From the NCBI GenBank assembly GCA_964553615.1, contig CAZKMA010000024.1:1-64000 (forward strand): a stretch of DNA of 64,000 nt, written 5' to 3'. Within the stretch, counting starts at the first letter, position 1, and every line of letters starts with the position of its first letter. Of this stretch, positions 42,826 through 50,969 are shown piece after piece. Under the pieces are notes generated by a model. The model had not been told where the DNA came from. It ran no database searches and saw only the letters and a list, made by a program, of their open reading frames with translations. Origin of the DNA: DATKUC01 sp964553615. GTDB taxonomy: Bacteria > Spirochaetota > Spirochaetia > DSM-27196 > DATKUC01. The translations under genes and the position numbers were made by a program.

Positions 42826-44136
42826 GTGCGAGCGGTTGACATCATCATGAAGAAGAGAGACGGCGGGGCGCTGACTGCGGAAGAGATCAAGTTCCTGGTC
42901 GACGGTTACGTGGCAGGGACCATTCCCGAGTATCAGATTTCCGCATGGCTCATGGCAGTTTTCTTTCAGGGAATGACGCCGCATGAGACCGCGAGCCTGA
43001 CCAGCGAAATGATTCACTCCGGAGATACCATTGACCTTTCCGGCCTGACGGGTCCGTTCGTCGACAAACACTCAACCGGTGGGGTCGGAGACAAGGTTTC
43101 GCTCATCCTTGCACCCCTTGTTGCCTGTTTTGGAATAAAGGTACCGATGATGAGCGGACGCTCACTCGGCCACACGGGAGGGACTCTCGACAAACTCGAG
43201 GCCATCCCGGGCTACACGATTGCCCGCGACACCGGGGAGTTTCGGCGCATCCTCGGAGAGGTGGGGTACGCAATGACGGGACAGAGCGAGCGCATTGTGC
43301 CGGCCGACCGGCTCCTGTACGCGCTCCGGGACGTCACCGGTACCGTGGAATCCGTGCCGCTCATCACCGCAAGTATCATGTCCAAGAAATTTGCCGAAGG
43401 TGCCGATGCGCTTGTCTTTGACGTGAAGACAGGTGACGGGGCGTTCATGAAGACCCGCGAAAGGGCCCGAGAACTTGCACGGTCGCTCGTTGACACCGGT
43501 GTCAGCCTTGGCAAGAAGATCGTTGCAGTTATCACCAATATGGACGAACCACTGGGCAGTATGGTCGGTAACTTCCTTGAGGCCGAAGAGAGTGCCCGGT
43601 GCCTGCAGGGGAACGGACCTGCCGATCTGATGGAGGTCACGCTTCGGCTGAGTGCCTGGATGCTTGTTGCCGGCGGGAAGGCGGGCAGTGTGGAAGAGGG
43701 GGTCTCACTCTGCCGGGACAAGATTGCCTCGGGCGAGCCCTGGAAACGGTTCCTGCTGAATGTGCAGGCACAGCACGGAGATCCAGACGCATTTGAGAAA
43801 GGCATCGGTCGGGTACGAGCGCCGATTCGGGGAACGGTAGAGGCGTCCCGGGACGGGTTCGTTGCGGCTATCCACGCGCACGCAATTGGAATGGCCGGGG
43901 TGTATCTCGGTGCCGGGCGAAGCAAAGCGGATGATACCGTGTATCCGAATGTAGGACTCGAACTTGCCCGGAAAAGGGGCGATGCGGTGAAGAAGGGCCA
44001 GACATTATGTACGATCTTTGCAGAGTCGGATGAGAGCCTTGAAACTGCAAAACGGCTTGTCGAAGAGGCGTACACGATATCGGATTCCGCAGAAGCTCGC
44101 CCGCCGATGATTGTTGAGGAAATCAGCGCCCTATGA
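42826..44136 (+). CDS. Pyrimidine-nucleoside (thymidine) phosphorylase
   Basis: The 436-residue enzyme splits thymidine or uridine with phosphate to give the base and (deoxy)ribose-1-phosphate. It shows the family signature SGRSLGHTGGTLDKLEAIPG, the phosphate loop KHSTGGVGDK, and the C-terminal domain from GVYLGAGRSK on. A GTG start at 42826 is chosen because GGGAGGA lies 5 bases before it and the family begins with x-VDII-x-KK, as here (VRAVDIIMKK). The gene ends in a 4-base overlap with recJ. PdpA and DeoA cannot be told apart by length alone. Confidence 0.93.
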   Translation: MRAVDIIMKKRDGGALTAEEIKFLVDGYVAGTIPEYQISAWLMAVFFQGMTPHETASLTSEMIHSGDTIDLSGLTGPFVDKHSTGGVGDKVSLILAPLVACFGIKVPMMSGRSLGHTGGTLDKLEAIPGYTIARDTGEFRRILGEVGYAMTGQSERIVPADRLLYALRDVTGTVESVPLITASIMSKKFAEGADALVFDVKTGDGAFMKTRERARELARSLVDTGVSLGKKIVAVITNMDEPLGSMVGNFLEAEESARCLQGNGPADLMEVTLRLSAWMLVAGGKAGSVEEGVSLCRDKIASGEPWKRFLLNVQAQHGDPDAFEKGIGRVRAPIRGTVEASRDGFVAAIHAHAIGMAGVYLGAGRSKADDTVYPNVGLELARKRGDAVKKGQTLCTIFAESDESLETAKRLVEEAYTISDSAEARPPMIVEEISAL

Positions 44137-46268
44137 AATGGGTCAAGGAACAGATAGACACCGGCATTGTCCGATCTCTCGGAGAACGATTCGGCATTGA
44201 ACTGCTCCCCGCCTCGATCTTTGCCCGGCGGGGAATTACCGATCCGGGAGAGATTCAGTTCTATCTCGAAGATGATCTGAAGAATCTTCACAATCCGTTC
44301 CTGTTCGATGGTATGGATGACGCGGTTGAGCGGATCCTCACCGCGAAGACGGAAGAGGAACGGGTCCTGGTCTTCGGCGACCGGGATGTAGATGGAATTA
44401 CCAGCATTGCGCTCCTGGTGGACACGCTGAGTGCCCTTGGCCTGGTCGTGGAATGGAAGCTCCCTCTCGGGGACGATCCCTACGGTCTCACTATCGAGGC
44501 AGTGGATGAGTTCGCAGCAAAGAATGGCACGCTCATTATTGCTGTAGATTGCGGCACATCGAGCGTTGCCGAGATTACCCATGCACTGGAGCTCGGCGTA
44601 GACACAATCGTTGTCGACCACCATAACCCCCAGGAAGAGCTTCCACCCGCTGTCGCCATCGTGAACCCCAAGGTGGGGGACAACGGTTATCCGTTCTCCG
44701 GGTTGTGCGCCTGCGCACTCGCATCGAAACTGGGCTGGGCACTTGCGTTCGCTCAGAGTGATTTCTACAAGCAGCCGGTTTGTCTTTTGAATGTGCGACC
44801 CGGGAACGACACACTTATCCTCGAGGCGGTGAAGCTCGAGAATCTCGTTGAAGTTGATCGTCTCATGGAGAGCATTGTTCCCGGCATGGTCGACCTGGAC
44901 CGCACACGAATTGTTCCCTTTCTCGAGGGGCAGCAGATCCTGGTGTACGATGCCCCGGGGCAGCAGGTAATGCTGCAGCGCATTTTCGGTCCGAACGTGG
45001 AAGTCGGTCTGCTTGATATTGCGCCGGAGGCCTGGAAGATGTTCCCTGCGCTCAAAGACCGGAGCCTGCTGCGAATGCGACCGAATACGCGTCTTGCGCG
45101 GTACTCCGAGAGAGTTCCGGAGGAGATTGATGTACTGGTGGGGTTGTTCACCACCTTTGTGCACAGCAAGATCCCGTCTCTCATTGAAGGATTTGAATCC
45201 ACGCTCGACCTGGTCGCGCTTGGCACGCTCGCCGATATGATGCCGCTCCGAGATGAGAACAGGGTTTTGGCTCGTGTCGGGCTTCGAGTGCTTGGATCCA
45301 CGTCCCGGCCGGGACTTCGCGGGCTCATTGCGCGCGCAGGGCTGAACGGAAGGGAAATTACCGCCCGGGACGTCGGCTGGGGGCTTGCCCCGATCATAAA
45401 TGCCTCCGGACGGATGGGGGAACCGGACAAGGCCGTCCGGATGCTTTTGAGCCGCGATCAGGGAGAGATCGATCGGCTTGTGGATGAGGTAACTTCGCTC
45501 AACGACATTCGCCGGAAGACCGGTGAAGAGGCGTGGGACCGAGTACTGCCGCATGCATACAAGAGCCTGGAAGAGCATAACGGCCGCTTCGTTCTCGTGA
45601 CCGACGAAGCGGTGCAGCGTGGAGTTACCGGCATTCTTGCCGGAAGACTTGCCCGATTGTTCAACGTTCCGGCGGCGGTCATTGCAATGCTTCCCGACAA
45701 GGCGGTGGGGTCGGTTCGCAGTGCCCGCGGGTTTGCAGTGACTGAATTTCTTGCCCGTTTCAGCGATATATTCGCAGACTGGGGTGGCCACGATTCCGCG
45801 GGTGGATTCCACATGGAACGCGACAGGCTGGAGACCTTCATGGATCGTCTCAAGGAGATGACCGAATACATCGAGCTTTCAGTTGAGGAAGACCAGAAGC
45901 TCATCATCGATGCCGAACTCCCTCATGCGTTTCTTACGCCGAAGCTCTTCGACGTTGAGAAAATCTTTGTCCCCGCCGGGCAGGATAGTCCGCAGCTCAC
46001 ATATCTTTCACGTGAACTGAAAATAGCTCAGATGAATCTGATGGGGCGGGACGGCCAGAACCATGTGAAGTTCCTGTTCGACACCGGTTCCGTCAAATGG
46101 CCTGCGGTTTTCTGGAATGGCGCCGAACGGGTAGGTCGTGATTTTAACGAAACAGACCGACTGGATGTTGTTTTTCAGCTCTCCCGGAACTACTTCCAGG
46201 GGCGGGAAGTGCCACAGCTCGTTGTTCTGGATGTGCGAAAGAGCGGCACTGACGGAGTAGCCGAATGA
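44133..46268 (+). CDS. recJ: Single-strand-specific exonuclease RecJ with a central insertion
   Basis: The 711-residue DHH-family nuclease degrades single-stranded DNA 5' to 3'. Its motifs are GDRDVDGIT (83-88 for DRDVDG), VDCG (138-141), VVDHHNP (DHH 162-164), GTLADMMPL near 365 and NASGRMG (423-429), then the C-terminal GGHDSAGGF. Motif I is usually DYDADG, so Tyr is Arg here. About 145 residues (roughly 210-357) are inserted between the DHH motif and GTLADMMPL; most RecJ proteins have a short link there. The start ATG overlaps the phosphorylase stop and the end overlaps the M23 gene by 4 bases, so translation is coupled. Confidence 0.88.
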   Translation: MKWVKEQIDTGIVRSLGERFGIELLPASIFARRGITDPGEIQFYLEDDLKNLHNPFLFDGMDDAVERILTAKTEEERVLVFGDRDVDGITSIALLVDTLSALGLVVEWKLPLGDDPYGLTIEAVDEFAAKNGTLIIAVDCGTSSVAEITHALELGVDTIVVDHHNPQEELPPAVAIVNPKVGDNGYPFSGLCACALASKLGWALAFAQSDFYKQPVCLLNVRPGNDTLILEAVKLENLVEVDRLMESIVPGMVDLDRTRIVPFLEGQQILVYDAPGQQVMLQRIFGPNVEVGLLDIAPEAWKMFPALKDRSLLRMRPNTRLARYSERVPEEIDVLVGLFTTFVHSKIPSLIEGFESTLDLVALGTLADMMPLRDENRVLARVGLRVLGSTSRPGLRGLIARAGLNGREITARDVGWGLAPIINASGRMGEPDKAVRMLLSRDQGEIDRLVDEVTSLNDIRRKTGEEAWDRVLPHAYKSLEEHNGRFVLVTDEAVQRGVTGILAGRLARLFNVPAAVIAMLPDKAVGSVRSARGFAVTEFLARFSDIFADWGGHDSAGGFHMERDRLETFMDRLKEMTEYIELSVEEDQKLIIDAELPHAFLTPKLFDVEKIFVPAGQDSPQLTYLSRELKIAQMNLMGRDGQNHVKFLFDTGSVKWPAVFWNGAERVGRDFNETDRLDVVFQLSRNYFQGREVPQLVVLDVRKSGTDGVAE

Positions 46269-47272
46269 GCGCGCCTGCACGGCGACTGGTTTCGCTCATG
46301 CTGCTCACTCTGCTCACATGCATGTTTCTCACGGCAACCGCATGGGGAAACCCTGCGCTCTTTGTCCCGAAACAGGTTGTTCGCGGAGACGCTTTTTCGG
46401 TTGCCATCCATTCTACGGACCCGGTTGTGTCGATGGAAGCAAAGCTTCTGTCGCCGAGCGGTGGCGTGGTTGCCGACGCCCCCGGGTTCCGGATCCAGCT
46501 TGCCCGCGATGTGTTTGTATGGGCAGCCCTGCTTGCGGTGGACAGCACCGCAGAGCCCGGCGACTACCGGTTGCAGGCAGTCTTCGATTCCAACGGATCG
46601 CGTGTTGCGGTCGAGTCGCCGCTGACCGTGGTGGACAGGAGGTTCGCGCGGGACACGATCCGGCTGAACGAATCCTTGTCCGACCTGCGGGCAACTCCAG
46701 ATCCACGGAAGGTTGCCCAGGCACGGTTGCTGCTCGGAATCCTGGCGCGACGGGACCCGGGGGCTCAGTATCTCTTTTCTCCTCTCACAATGCCGGTTCA
46801 GAATGCAATTGAAACATCCCACTACGGGGATCGACGGCTGTTCCAGTACAGCGACGGCGAAGACGCACGCGCAATCCACTACGGGCTTGACCTTGCACTT
46901 CCTGTCGGCACGCCGATTGAGAGTGACGGTGACGGCGTTGTGGTTTTTACCGGAGAGCTTCTGGTCAGCGGGAACACGGTCGTTGTCGAGCACCTTCCCG
47001 GCGTATTCAGCCTCTACTATCACATGAACCGGATCGATGTTTCGACCGGGCAGCGCATCAGCGCCGGGAATGTTCTCGGTACGGTCGGCATGACCGGCCT
47101 CGCAACCGGACCCCATCTGCACTGGGAAGTCAGAGTGGATGGGGTCCCCGTAGACCCGAGAAGTCTGCTTGCCGGGCCGCTCATTGACAAAGCCCGTATT
47201 CTGGATACAATAGTGAACGGTTCCGGGCTCTCTACGGGCACCGAACCGAAAGCACAACAAGAAGGGAGGTGA
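46265..47272 (+). CDS. M23-family peptidoglycan endopeptidase
   Basis: The 335-residue protein has a signal peptide (about 1-28, cut near WGN), an N-terminal beta domain and a C-terminal LytM/M23 domain with the zinc motifs HYGLDLAL (His, Asp) and HLHWEV (His-x-His). It should cut peptide cross-links in peptidoglycan outside the membrane. The start overlaps the recJ stop (ATGA type). Its TGA stop lies inside the Shine-Dalgarno sequence of rpsU. Confidence 0.93.
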   Translation: MSAPARRLVSLMLLTLLTCMFLTATAWGNPALFVPKQVVRGDAFSVAIHSTDPVVSMEAKLLSPSGGVVADAPGFRIQLARDVFVWAALLAVDSTAEPGDYRLQAVFDSNGSRVAVESPLTVVDRRFARDTIRLNESLSDLRATPDPRKVAQARLLLGILARRDPGAQYLFSPLTMPVQNAIETSHYGDRRLFQYSDGEDARAIHYGLDLALPVGTPIESDGDGVVVFTGELLVSGNTVVVEHLPGVFSLYYHMNRIDVSTGQRISAGNVLGTVGMTGLATGPHLHWEVRVDGVPVDPRSLLAGPLIDKARILDTIVNGSGLSTGTEPKAQQEGR

Positions 47273-47273
47273 T
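47264..47273 (+). promoter_or_regulatory. Perfect Shine-Dalgarno sequence of rpsU
   Basis: GGGAGGTGAT pairs fully with the anti-Shine-Dalgarno end of 16S rRNA. It sits 8 bases (from GGAGG) before the ATC at 47278 and includes the TGA stop of the M23 gene. Confidence 0.8.
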
Positions 47274-47277
47274 TTGT

Positions 47278-47487
47278 ATCGCCTACATACGCGTTGATGA
47301 CGGAGAGAACCTCGAAAAAGCCATCAAGCGGTTCAAGCGGATGGTTGAAAAAGAAGGAATTATCCGTGAGTGGAAGAAGCGTGAGTACTTCGAAAAGCCT
47401 TCCACCATCAAGAATCGCAAGAAGAAGTCGCTCGAGCGGAAGCTTCTTAAAAAGCAGCGAAAAATTCAAGCAATGAAGAGCTACTGA
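47278..47487 (+). CDS. rpsU: 30S ribosomal protein S21, start codon probably ATC
   Basis: The 69-residue basic protein matches S21: AYIRVDDGENLEKAIKRFKR, then EKEGIIREWKKREYFEKPS and a lysine/arginine tail. S21 sits at the mRNA exit side of the 30S subunit. Family members start Met-Ala-x-(I/V)-x-V directly before the DD/E-N-LEKA segment; the codon in that place is ATC (47278), preceded by a perfect Shine-Dalgarno. The only standard start in frame is GTG at 47269, which overlaps the upstream stop as GTGA but lies within the Shine-Dalgarno sequence. I annotate ATC as more likely. A strong terminator follows. Confidence 0.9.
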   Translation: MAYIRVDDGENLEKAIKRFKRMVEKEGIIREWKKREYFEKPSTIKNRKKKSLERKLLKKQRKIQAMKSY

Positions 47488-47508
47488 TTGGTATAACTCA
47501 CGCACATG

Positions 47509-47537
47509 AAGGCGGCCGGCAAGGCCGCCTTTTTTTT
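47509..47537 (+). terminator. Rho-independent terminator after rpsU
   Basis: A perfect 9-bp stem (AAGGCGGCC with GGCCGCCTT), a GGCAA loop and eight T residues. It ends the recO-to-rpsU run. Confidence 0.93.
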
Positions 47538-47549
47538 GTGTCTCAGTGG

Positions 47550-48332
47550 CTACTGCTGAATGTGCGTATCTGCCTTGTTCCAGTCAATCGTGTAGCCTAT
47601 CTTACCGGCCAGCGCCTGCATCTGTGCATCGGTGTGATAGAGCATCGGTGCCGGTTCTGCCGCAATGGAGGCTCCATTGCGAATAAAGCGGATTGCCTTG
47701 TGATGCGCGGCAGTCACGGTTGAGGCGTTGCCTCCGCGGCTGTCCGCGAGTGAGAGCTCGCCGTTGCAGAGACAGAAATAGGTGCGGTCCGGGCTCTCCA
47801 CCTTCACGTAGAACGCAGTTCCCCTTACACCACCGACGGCATTCTGCGTGGTTACCCTGAAGCCGGGTTTCGCCCCAATTGGCCCGAGTTGTTTCAGGAC
47901 CAGAGCCAGCGCACCGCTCTTGAGGTTTGCCCCGCGGTCGGCGCCGGAGAGGTCCAGAGTCGTGAGGGTATTTGCCTCGATCTGTATGATGTTCCTGCCG
48001 GAGAAGGTGATTTCTGCTACGGATGCGTCCCCGGTTTTCACCGTGTCGGTGGATGCTACTGTCTGCCCGATTGTGGCCGGCTTGCCGTTTACGGATACCG
48101 AGCCGTCAACGTAGACGATGGTGCCCGATACCGCTTTTGTCTGTGCAGCGGCATTCCGGTCAGATGAAGCCTGATTCGTTGCCGCAGCAGGCTTCTGAGT
48201 GCATGAGAGAACGAGAAACGCGAAGGAAACCGGGACCAGGACGCCGACAATCAGCCACTGGAACAGGACTCCCTTCGCGCGGTGCGCCACACGTGAGTCC
48301 GCTGTTCGCTTCAAACGAGTCGTATCAATCAT
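47550..48332 (-). CDS. FecR-domain protein, membrane-anchored or lipoprotein
   Basis: The 260-residue protein has a basic lead of about 24 residues, a hydrophobic segment (about 25-43, ending FLVLSC, possibly a lipobox) and a FecR domain with GTIVYVDGSVSVNGKPA, then NAVGGVRGTAFYVKV near residue 170 and a final segment AQMQALAGKIGYTIDW. AGGAG lies 6 bases before the chosen ATG; the open frame extends to 48404 without a ribosome-binding site. There is no partner sigma factor. Whether it is lipidated depends on tolerance of Leu at the -2 position. Confidence 0.75.
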   Translation of the reverse strand: MIDTTRLKRTADSRVAHRAKGVLFQWLIVGVLVPVSFAFLVLSCTQKPAAATNQASSDRNAAAQTKAVSGTIVYVDGSVSVNGKPATIGQTVASTDTVKTGDASVAEITFSGRNIIQIEANTLTTLDLSGADRGANLKSGALALVLKQLGPIGAKPGFRVTTQNAVGGVRGTAFYVKVESPDRTYFCLCNGELSLADSRGGNASTVTAAHHKAIRFIRNGASIAAEPAPMLYHTDAQMQALAGKIGYTIDWNKADTHIQQ

Positions 48333-48402
48333 GTGTCTCCTCCGCCTTTGAATATAGCTGGGAAATGTCACCGGAGTGTCACGGAACGGTGAAAGTCCCG
48401 TC

Positions 48403-48437
48403 AAAAAAAGGCCGATCCCCTCTTAAGGGGACCGGCC
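48403..48437 (-). terminator. Rho-independent terminator of the 63-residue gene
   Basis: On the minus strand, GGCCGGTCCCCT pairs with AGGGGATCGGCC (one mismatch pair) across a short loop, followed by seven T residues (48409-48403). It lies 30 bases after the stop of the small gene. Confidence 0.9.
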
Positions 48438-48467
48438 ATCAGGACATGCCAGGAACGGTGGCCTGTT

Positions 48468-48659
48468 TCAGGCCATAATATTGATCTTGGTTCCCATTCC
48501 CTTCTGGAACTGGAAAACCGAAGAAGCCTGCTGCTTCATCCCGGACGCTACACGGTCGTCGGAATCACCGTCGTGTTCCCGCTCACCGATCGTCTCGGCA
48601 GAGTGTAGGTTCAGGAGAGGCTGATACTGTGCACTGTTCACGGGTTGCATCATGGACAT
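48468..48659 (-). CDS. 63-residue orphan protein with its own terminator
   Basis: I do not recognise the family. The sequence is polar, with an acidic centre (ETIGEREHDGDSDDRV) and a C-terminus GTKINIMA; there is no signal peptide or membrane segment. GGGGAGGAG lies just before ATG 48659 (ATG 48653 is also possible at better spacing), and a strong terminator lies 30 bases after the stop, so it is a monocistronic, probably well-expressed gene. A GTCGATAA element 31 bases upstream resembles the -10 box of sigma-28 (flagellar) promoters, but the -35 box is missing. Confidence 0.65.
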   Translation of the reverse strand: MSMMQPVNSAQYQPLLNLHSAETIGEREHDGDSDDRVASGMKQQASSVFQFQKGMGTKINIMA

Positions 48660-48689
48660 TCTCCTCCCCATAAGATTGCGATGTTCCTA

Positions 48690-48697
48690 TTATCGAC
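48690..48697 (-). promoter_or_regulatory. Sigma-28-like -10 element upstream of the 63-residue gene
   Basis: On the minus strand GTCGATAA differs by one base from the sigma-28 -10 consensus GCCGATAA. No TAAA-like -35 is seen at the usual 14-16 base distance, so the call is weak. Confidence 0.25.
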
Positions 48698-48783
48698 TGA
48701 AATAGTCATAAAATCCAGTCCCGTTCGGGAATTCTTCACGAACCGGCTACGAACCGGCCGTCGTGGGTGCAACTTCCTTCCCA

Positions 48784-50031
48784 TCAGCCGCCGATCTTCT
48801 GCCGCAGCGCCTCGAGCGCTGCCTGGAATTGAAGGTCCCGAGTCTGTTCCGCCCTGGTCATGGACTTCAGGAGATCCGGCTGCACGAGCTGCACGTTTTG
48901 AGCCACCGTCACGTTCTTGTCCGGCTCGATTCCCTTATGCCAGATTGTTCTTCCCGCGGGTGTCAGCCATTCCTCGGTTGCGAGCAGGAGAGCCGAACCG
49001 TCGGGGAGAGGGAACTGAGCAAGCACCGTGCCGGTTCCGAATGTCTTTTCTCCAATGAGGCGGGCACGGTGAGCGTCCTGGAGCGCCCCGGCAACAATTT
49101 CGGAGGCGCTTGCGGTCCCGCCGTTTATCAGGACTACGAGTGGCATGCGAGTTGCGAGCCCGCCGGGGATGACCTTTTCCGGCCTCGTTTTTCCCTGTGC
49201 ATTCCGGGTCAGAAGTACATTTCCGGTAGAGAGGAACTGGCTCGCAACGCCGATTGCTTCATCCAGGACCCCGCCTGGATTGTTGCGGAGATCGAGAATG
49301 ATCCCCTGAACATGATCGGCTTCAAGGCTTTGAATGGCCTTCTTCAGATCGCGCGTTACTCCCGTGCTGAACTCCGCAATGCGGATATCGCCGAATCTGG
49401 TTCCGGGAACCACCGCAGCGGATACGTTGTGAAGCGTAATCTTCGCCCGATTCATTGTCACATCGGAGGTAGTGTTGGACGACGGGTCAAAGATTGTGAG
49501 TGTCACCGGAGTTCCAATTGCCCCGACAATGTGTTGAACCACCTGTTGGAGCGAGAGACCTGAAATGGCCTTGTTGTCCACCTTGAGGATCACATCCCCG
49601 GTGTGCAGCCCGGCTTTTTTTGCAGGGGAACCATCGAACGGTGTAACCACGGTAACCCGGCCGTTCTTCATCTGGATGTCCATCCCAACTCCGACGTATG
49701 CGCCCGAGGTGAGTGTGTGCTCCTGTTTCACCATGTCAGGGGTCAGAAATGTGCTGTGTCCGGTGTCACCGAGCGCGTTCACCATCCCCGAAATGGCGCC
49801 GTACGTGAGTGGTTTCGATTTGAGCGCCGACCGGTCCACATAGACCTGGTTTATGGTATTCCACGCGTCCCGGATGAGCGAGAAACTCGGCGGGGATGGA
49901 TCCGTCGTTTGATTCGAGGACGAAAGCTGAATAGGGTGTTTCGAACCGTCAAGGAGAATACCTGCAGCCAGTCCTACGACCAGGGCAACAGGCACAGCAA
50001 GATATCTTGTTAATTTTCGATGTTGTCTCAT
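48784..50031 (-). CDS. C-terminal processing protease (S41, CtpA-like)
   Basis: The 415-residue protease has an N-terminal membrane anchor or signal (about 10-28), GDTGHSTFL, a PDZ domain (about 105-185, GAYVGVGMDIQ to GTPVTLTIFD), GIILDLRNNPGG, the catalytic Ser in NGGTASASEIVAGAL and the catalytic Lys in GEKTFGTGTV. It cuts the C-termini of envelope proteins outside the membrane. The promoter TTGATC-17-TATATT ends 7 bases before the ATG and begins at the end of suhB; AAGGA lies only 3 bases before the ATG. Confidence 0.93.
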   Translation of the reverse strand: MRQHRKLTRYLAVPVALVVGLAAGILLDGSKHPIQLSSSNQTTDPSPPSFSLIRDAWNTINQVYVDRSALKSKPLTYGAISGMVNALGDTGHSTFLTPDMVKQEHTLTSGAYVGVGMDIQMKNGRVTVVTPFDGSPAKKAGLHTGDVILKVDNKAISGLSLQQVVQHIVGAIGTPVTLTIFDPSSNTTSDVTMNRAKITLHNVSAAVVPGTRFGDIRIAEFSTGVTRDLKKAIQSLEADHVQGIILDLRNNPGGVLDEAIGVASQFLSTGNVLLTRNAQGKTRPEKVIPGGLATRMPLVVLINGGTASASEIVAGALQDAHRARLIGEKTFGTGTVLAQFPLPDGSALLLATEEWLTPAGRTIWHKGIEPDKNVTVAQNVQLVQPDLLKSMTRAEQTRDLQFQAALEALRQKIGG

Positions 50032-50038
50032 TTCCTTG

Positions 50039-50067
50039 AATATAATTCAGGATCGTGCCGCGATCAA
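50039..50067 (-). promoter_or_regulatory. Promoter of the processing-protease gene
   Basis: On the minus strand, TTGATC (50062-50067, over the suhB stop codon), a 17-base spacer and TATATT (50039-50044), 7 bases before the ATG at 50031. Confidence 0.5.
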
Positions 50068-50882
50068 CGCTCGGACACGGTGATAGTCTCGAGCATGTTC
50101 GGATGAAATGGGCCGTTTGATGCAACGATGCTGGTTGCGTTCTGGGGCGCTGCCTGCAGATCGGGTACCGAAACGCTTCCATGAAAGTCGGTGACAGTTC
50201 CTCCGGCCTCCCGGACAATGAGCGCCGCAGCAGCAAAGTCCCACAGGTGCAGCGCCCGTTCCCAGAAGCCGTCGGCCCGACCGCATGCAACATAGCACAT
50301 GTCGAGCGCTGCGGAGCCGAATTGACGAACGGACATGACTCCGCTGCCGAAGAATCGGCCGATGGTCTTCAGGTTCTCCTCGGTTCGCGCACGGTCCTCA
50401 TAGAAAAACCCGCTGATAACTATTGAGTGTTCGTACCGGTCGATTTCACTCGTTCGTATCCGGGCTCCGTTCAGGAATGCGCCGTGCCCACGGAGAGCGG
50501 AAAATGTCTCGTTCCGGAACGAATCCTTTACCACACCGAGAAGCAGAGAATCTTCGTGCATCAGTCCGATAGACACGCTGTAAAACGGTATTCCCCGTGA
50601 GAAGTTCAGGGTCCCGTCGAGCGGATCGATGATCCAGCGATACGGGGAAGAGGTCACCTCGTAGGTGCCTTCCTCGGCGACCACGTTGTGGTCGGGGTAC
50701 TCTTCCCGTATTACGTCGATAATGGCTGCCTCTGCGCGATAATCGGCGTCGGTCACGCGATCGTGCTCCGCCTTTTTCGTGGCCACCGAAAAACCTGCGG
50801 CGGCAACAGCACGGTGCGTTTCAGTCGCCCGGTCTGCCGCACGTAATGCGACCTGAAGCATCTTCGAATTATGAGGGTCCAA
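50064..50882 (-). CDS. suhB: Inositol monophosphatase-family protein
   Basis: The 272-residue enzyme shows the family metal site: VTDADYRAE, VAEEGTYE (Glu), WIIDPLDGTLNFSRG and LWDFAAAALIVREAGG. It removes phosphate from inositol-1-phosphate or similar small phosphates; SuhB also has an antitermination role in some bacteria. The start is a TTG at 50882, chosen because AAGGAGG lies 5 bases before it; ATG 50861 has no ribosome-binding site. The start region overlaps the divergent lipoprotein gene's leader. The symbol is tentative. Confidence 0.88.
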   Translation of the reverse strand: MDPHNSKMLQVALRAADRATETHRAVAAAGFSVATKKAEHDRVTDADYRAEAAIIDVIREEYPDHNVVAEEGTYEVTSSPYRWIIDPLDGTLNFSRGIPFYSVSIGLMHEDSLLLGVVKDSFRNETFSALRGHGAFLNGARIRTSEIDRYEHSIVISGFFYEDRARTEENLKTIGRFFGSGVMSVRQFGSAALDMCYVACGRADGFWERALHLWDFAAAALIVREAGGTVTDFHGSVSVPDLQAAPQNATSIVASNGPFHPNMLETITVSER

Positions 50883-50969
50883 CCTGGCCTCCTTGCGGTC
50901 ATACTACCAGTCCGGGCGAAGCGCAGCTACGGGTTGCTCTTCATGGCGCAAAGGAAGAAGATACGGTCG

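Noticed and set aside
43212..45812. 866-codon open frame on the minus strand opposite the phosphorylase and recJ
   Set aside because: It lies wholly antisense to two clearly conserved genes, and its translation has no recognisable motif; high GC at third codon positions produces such frames.
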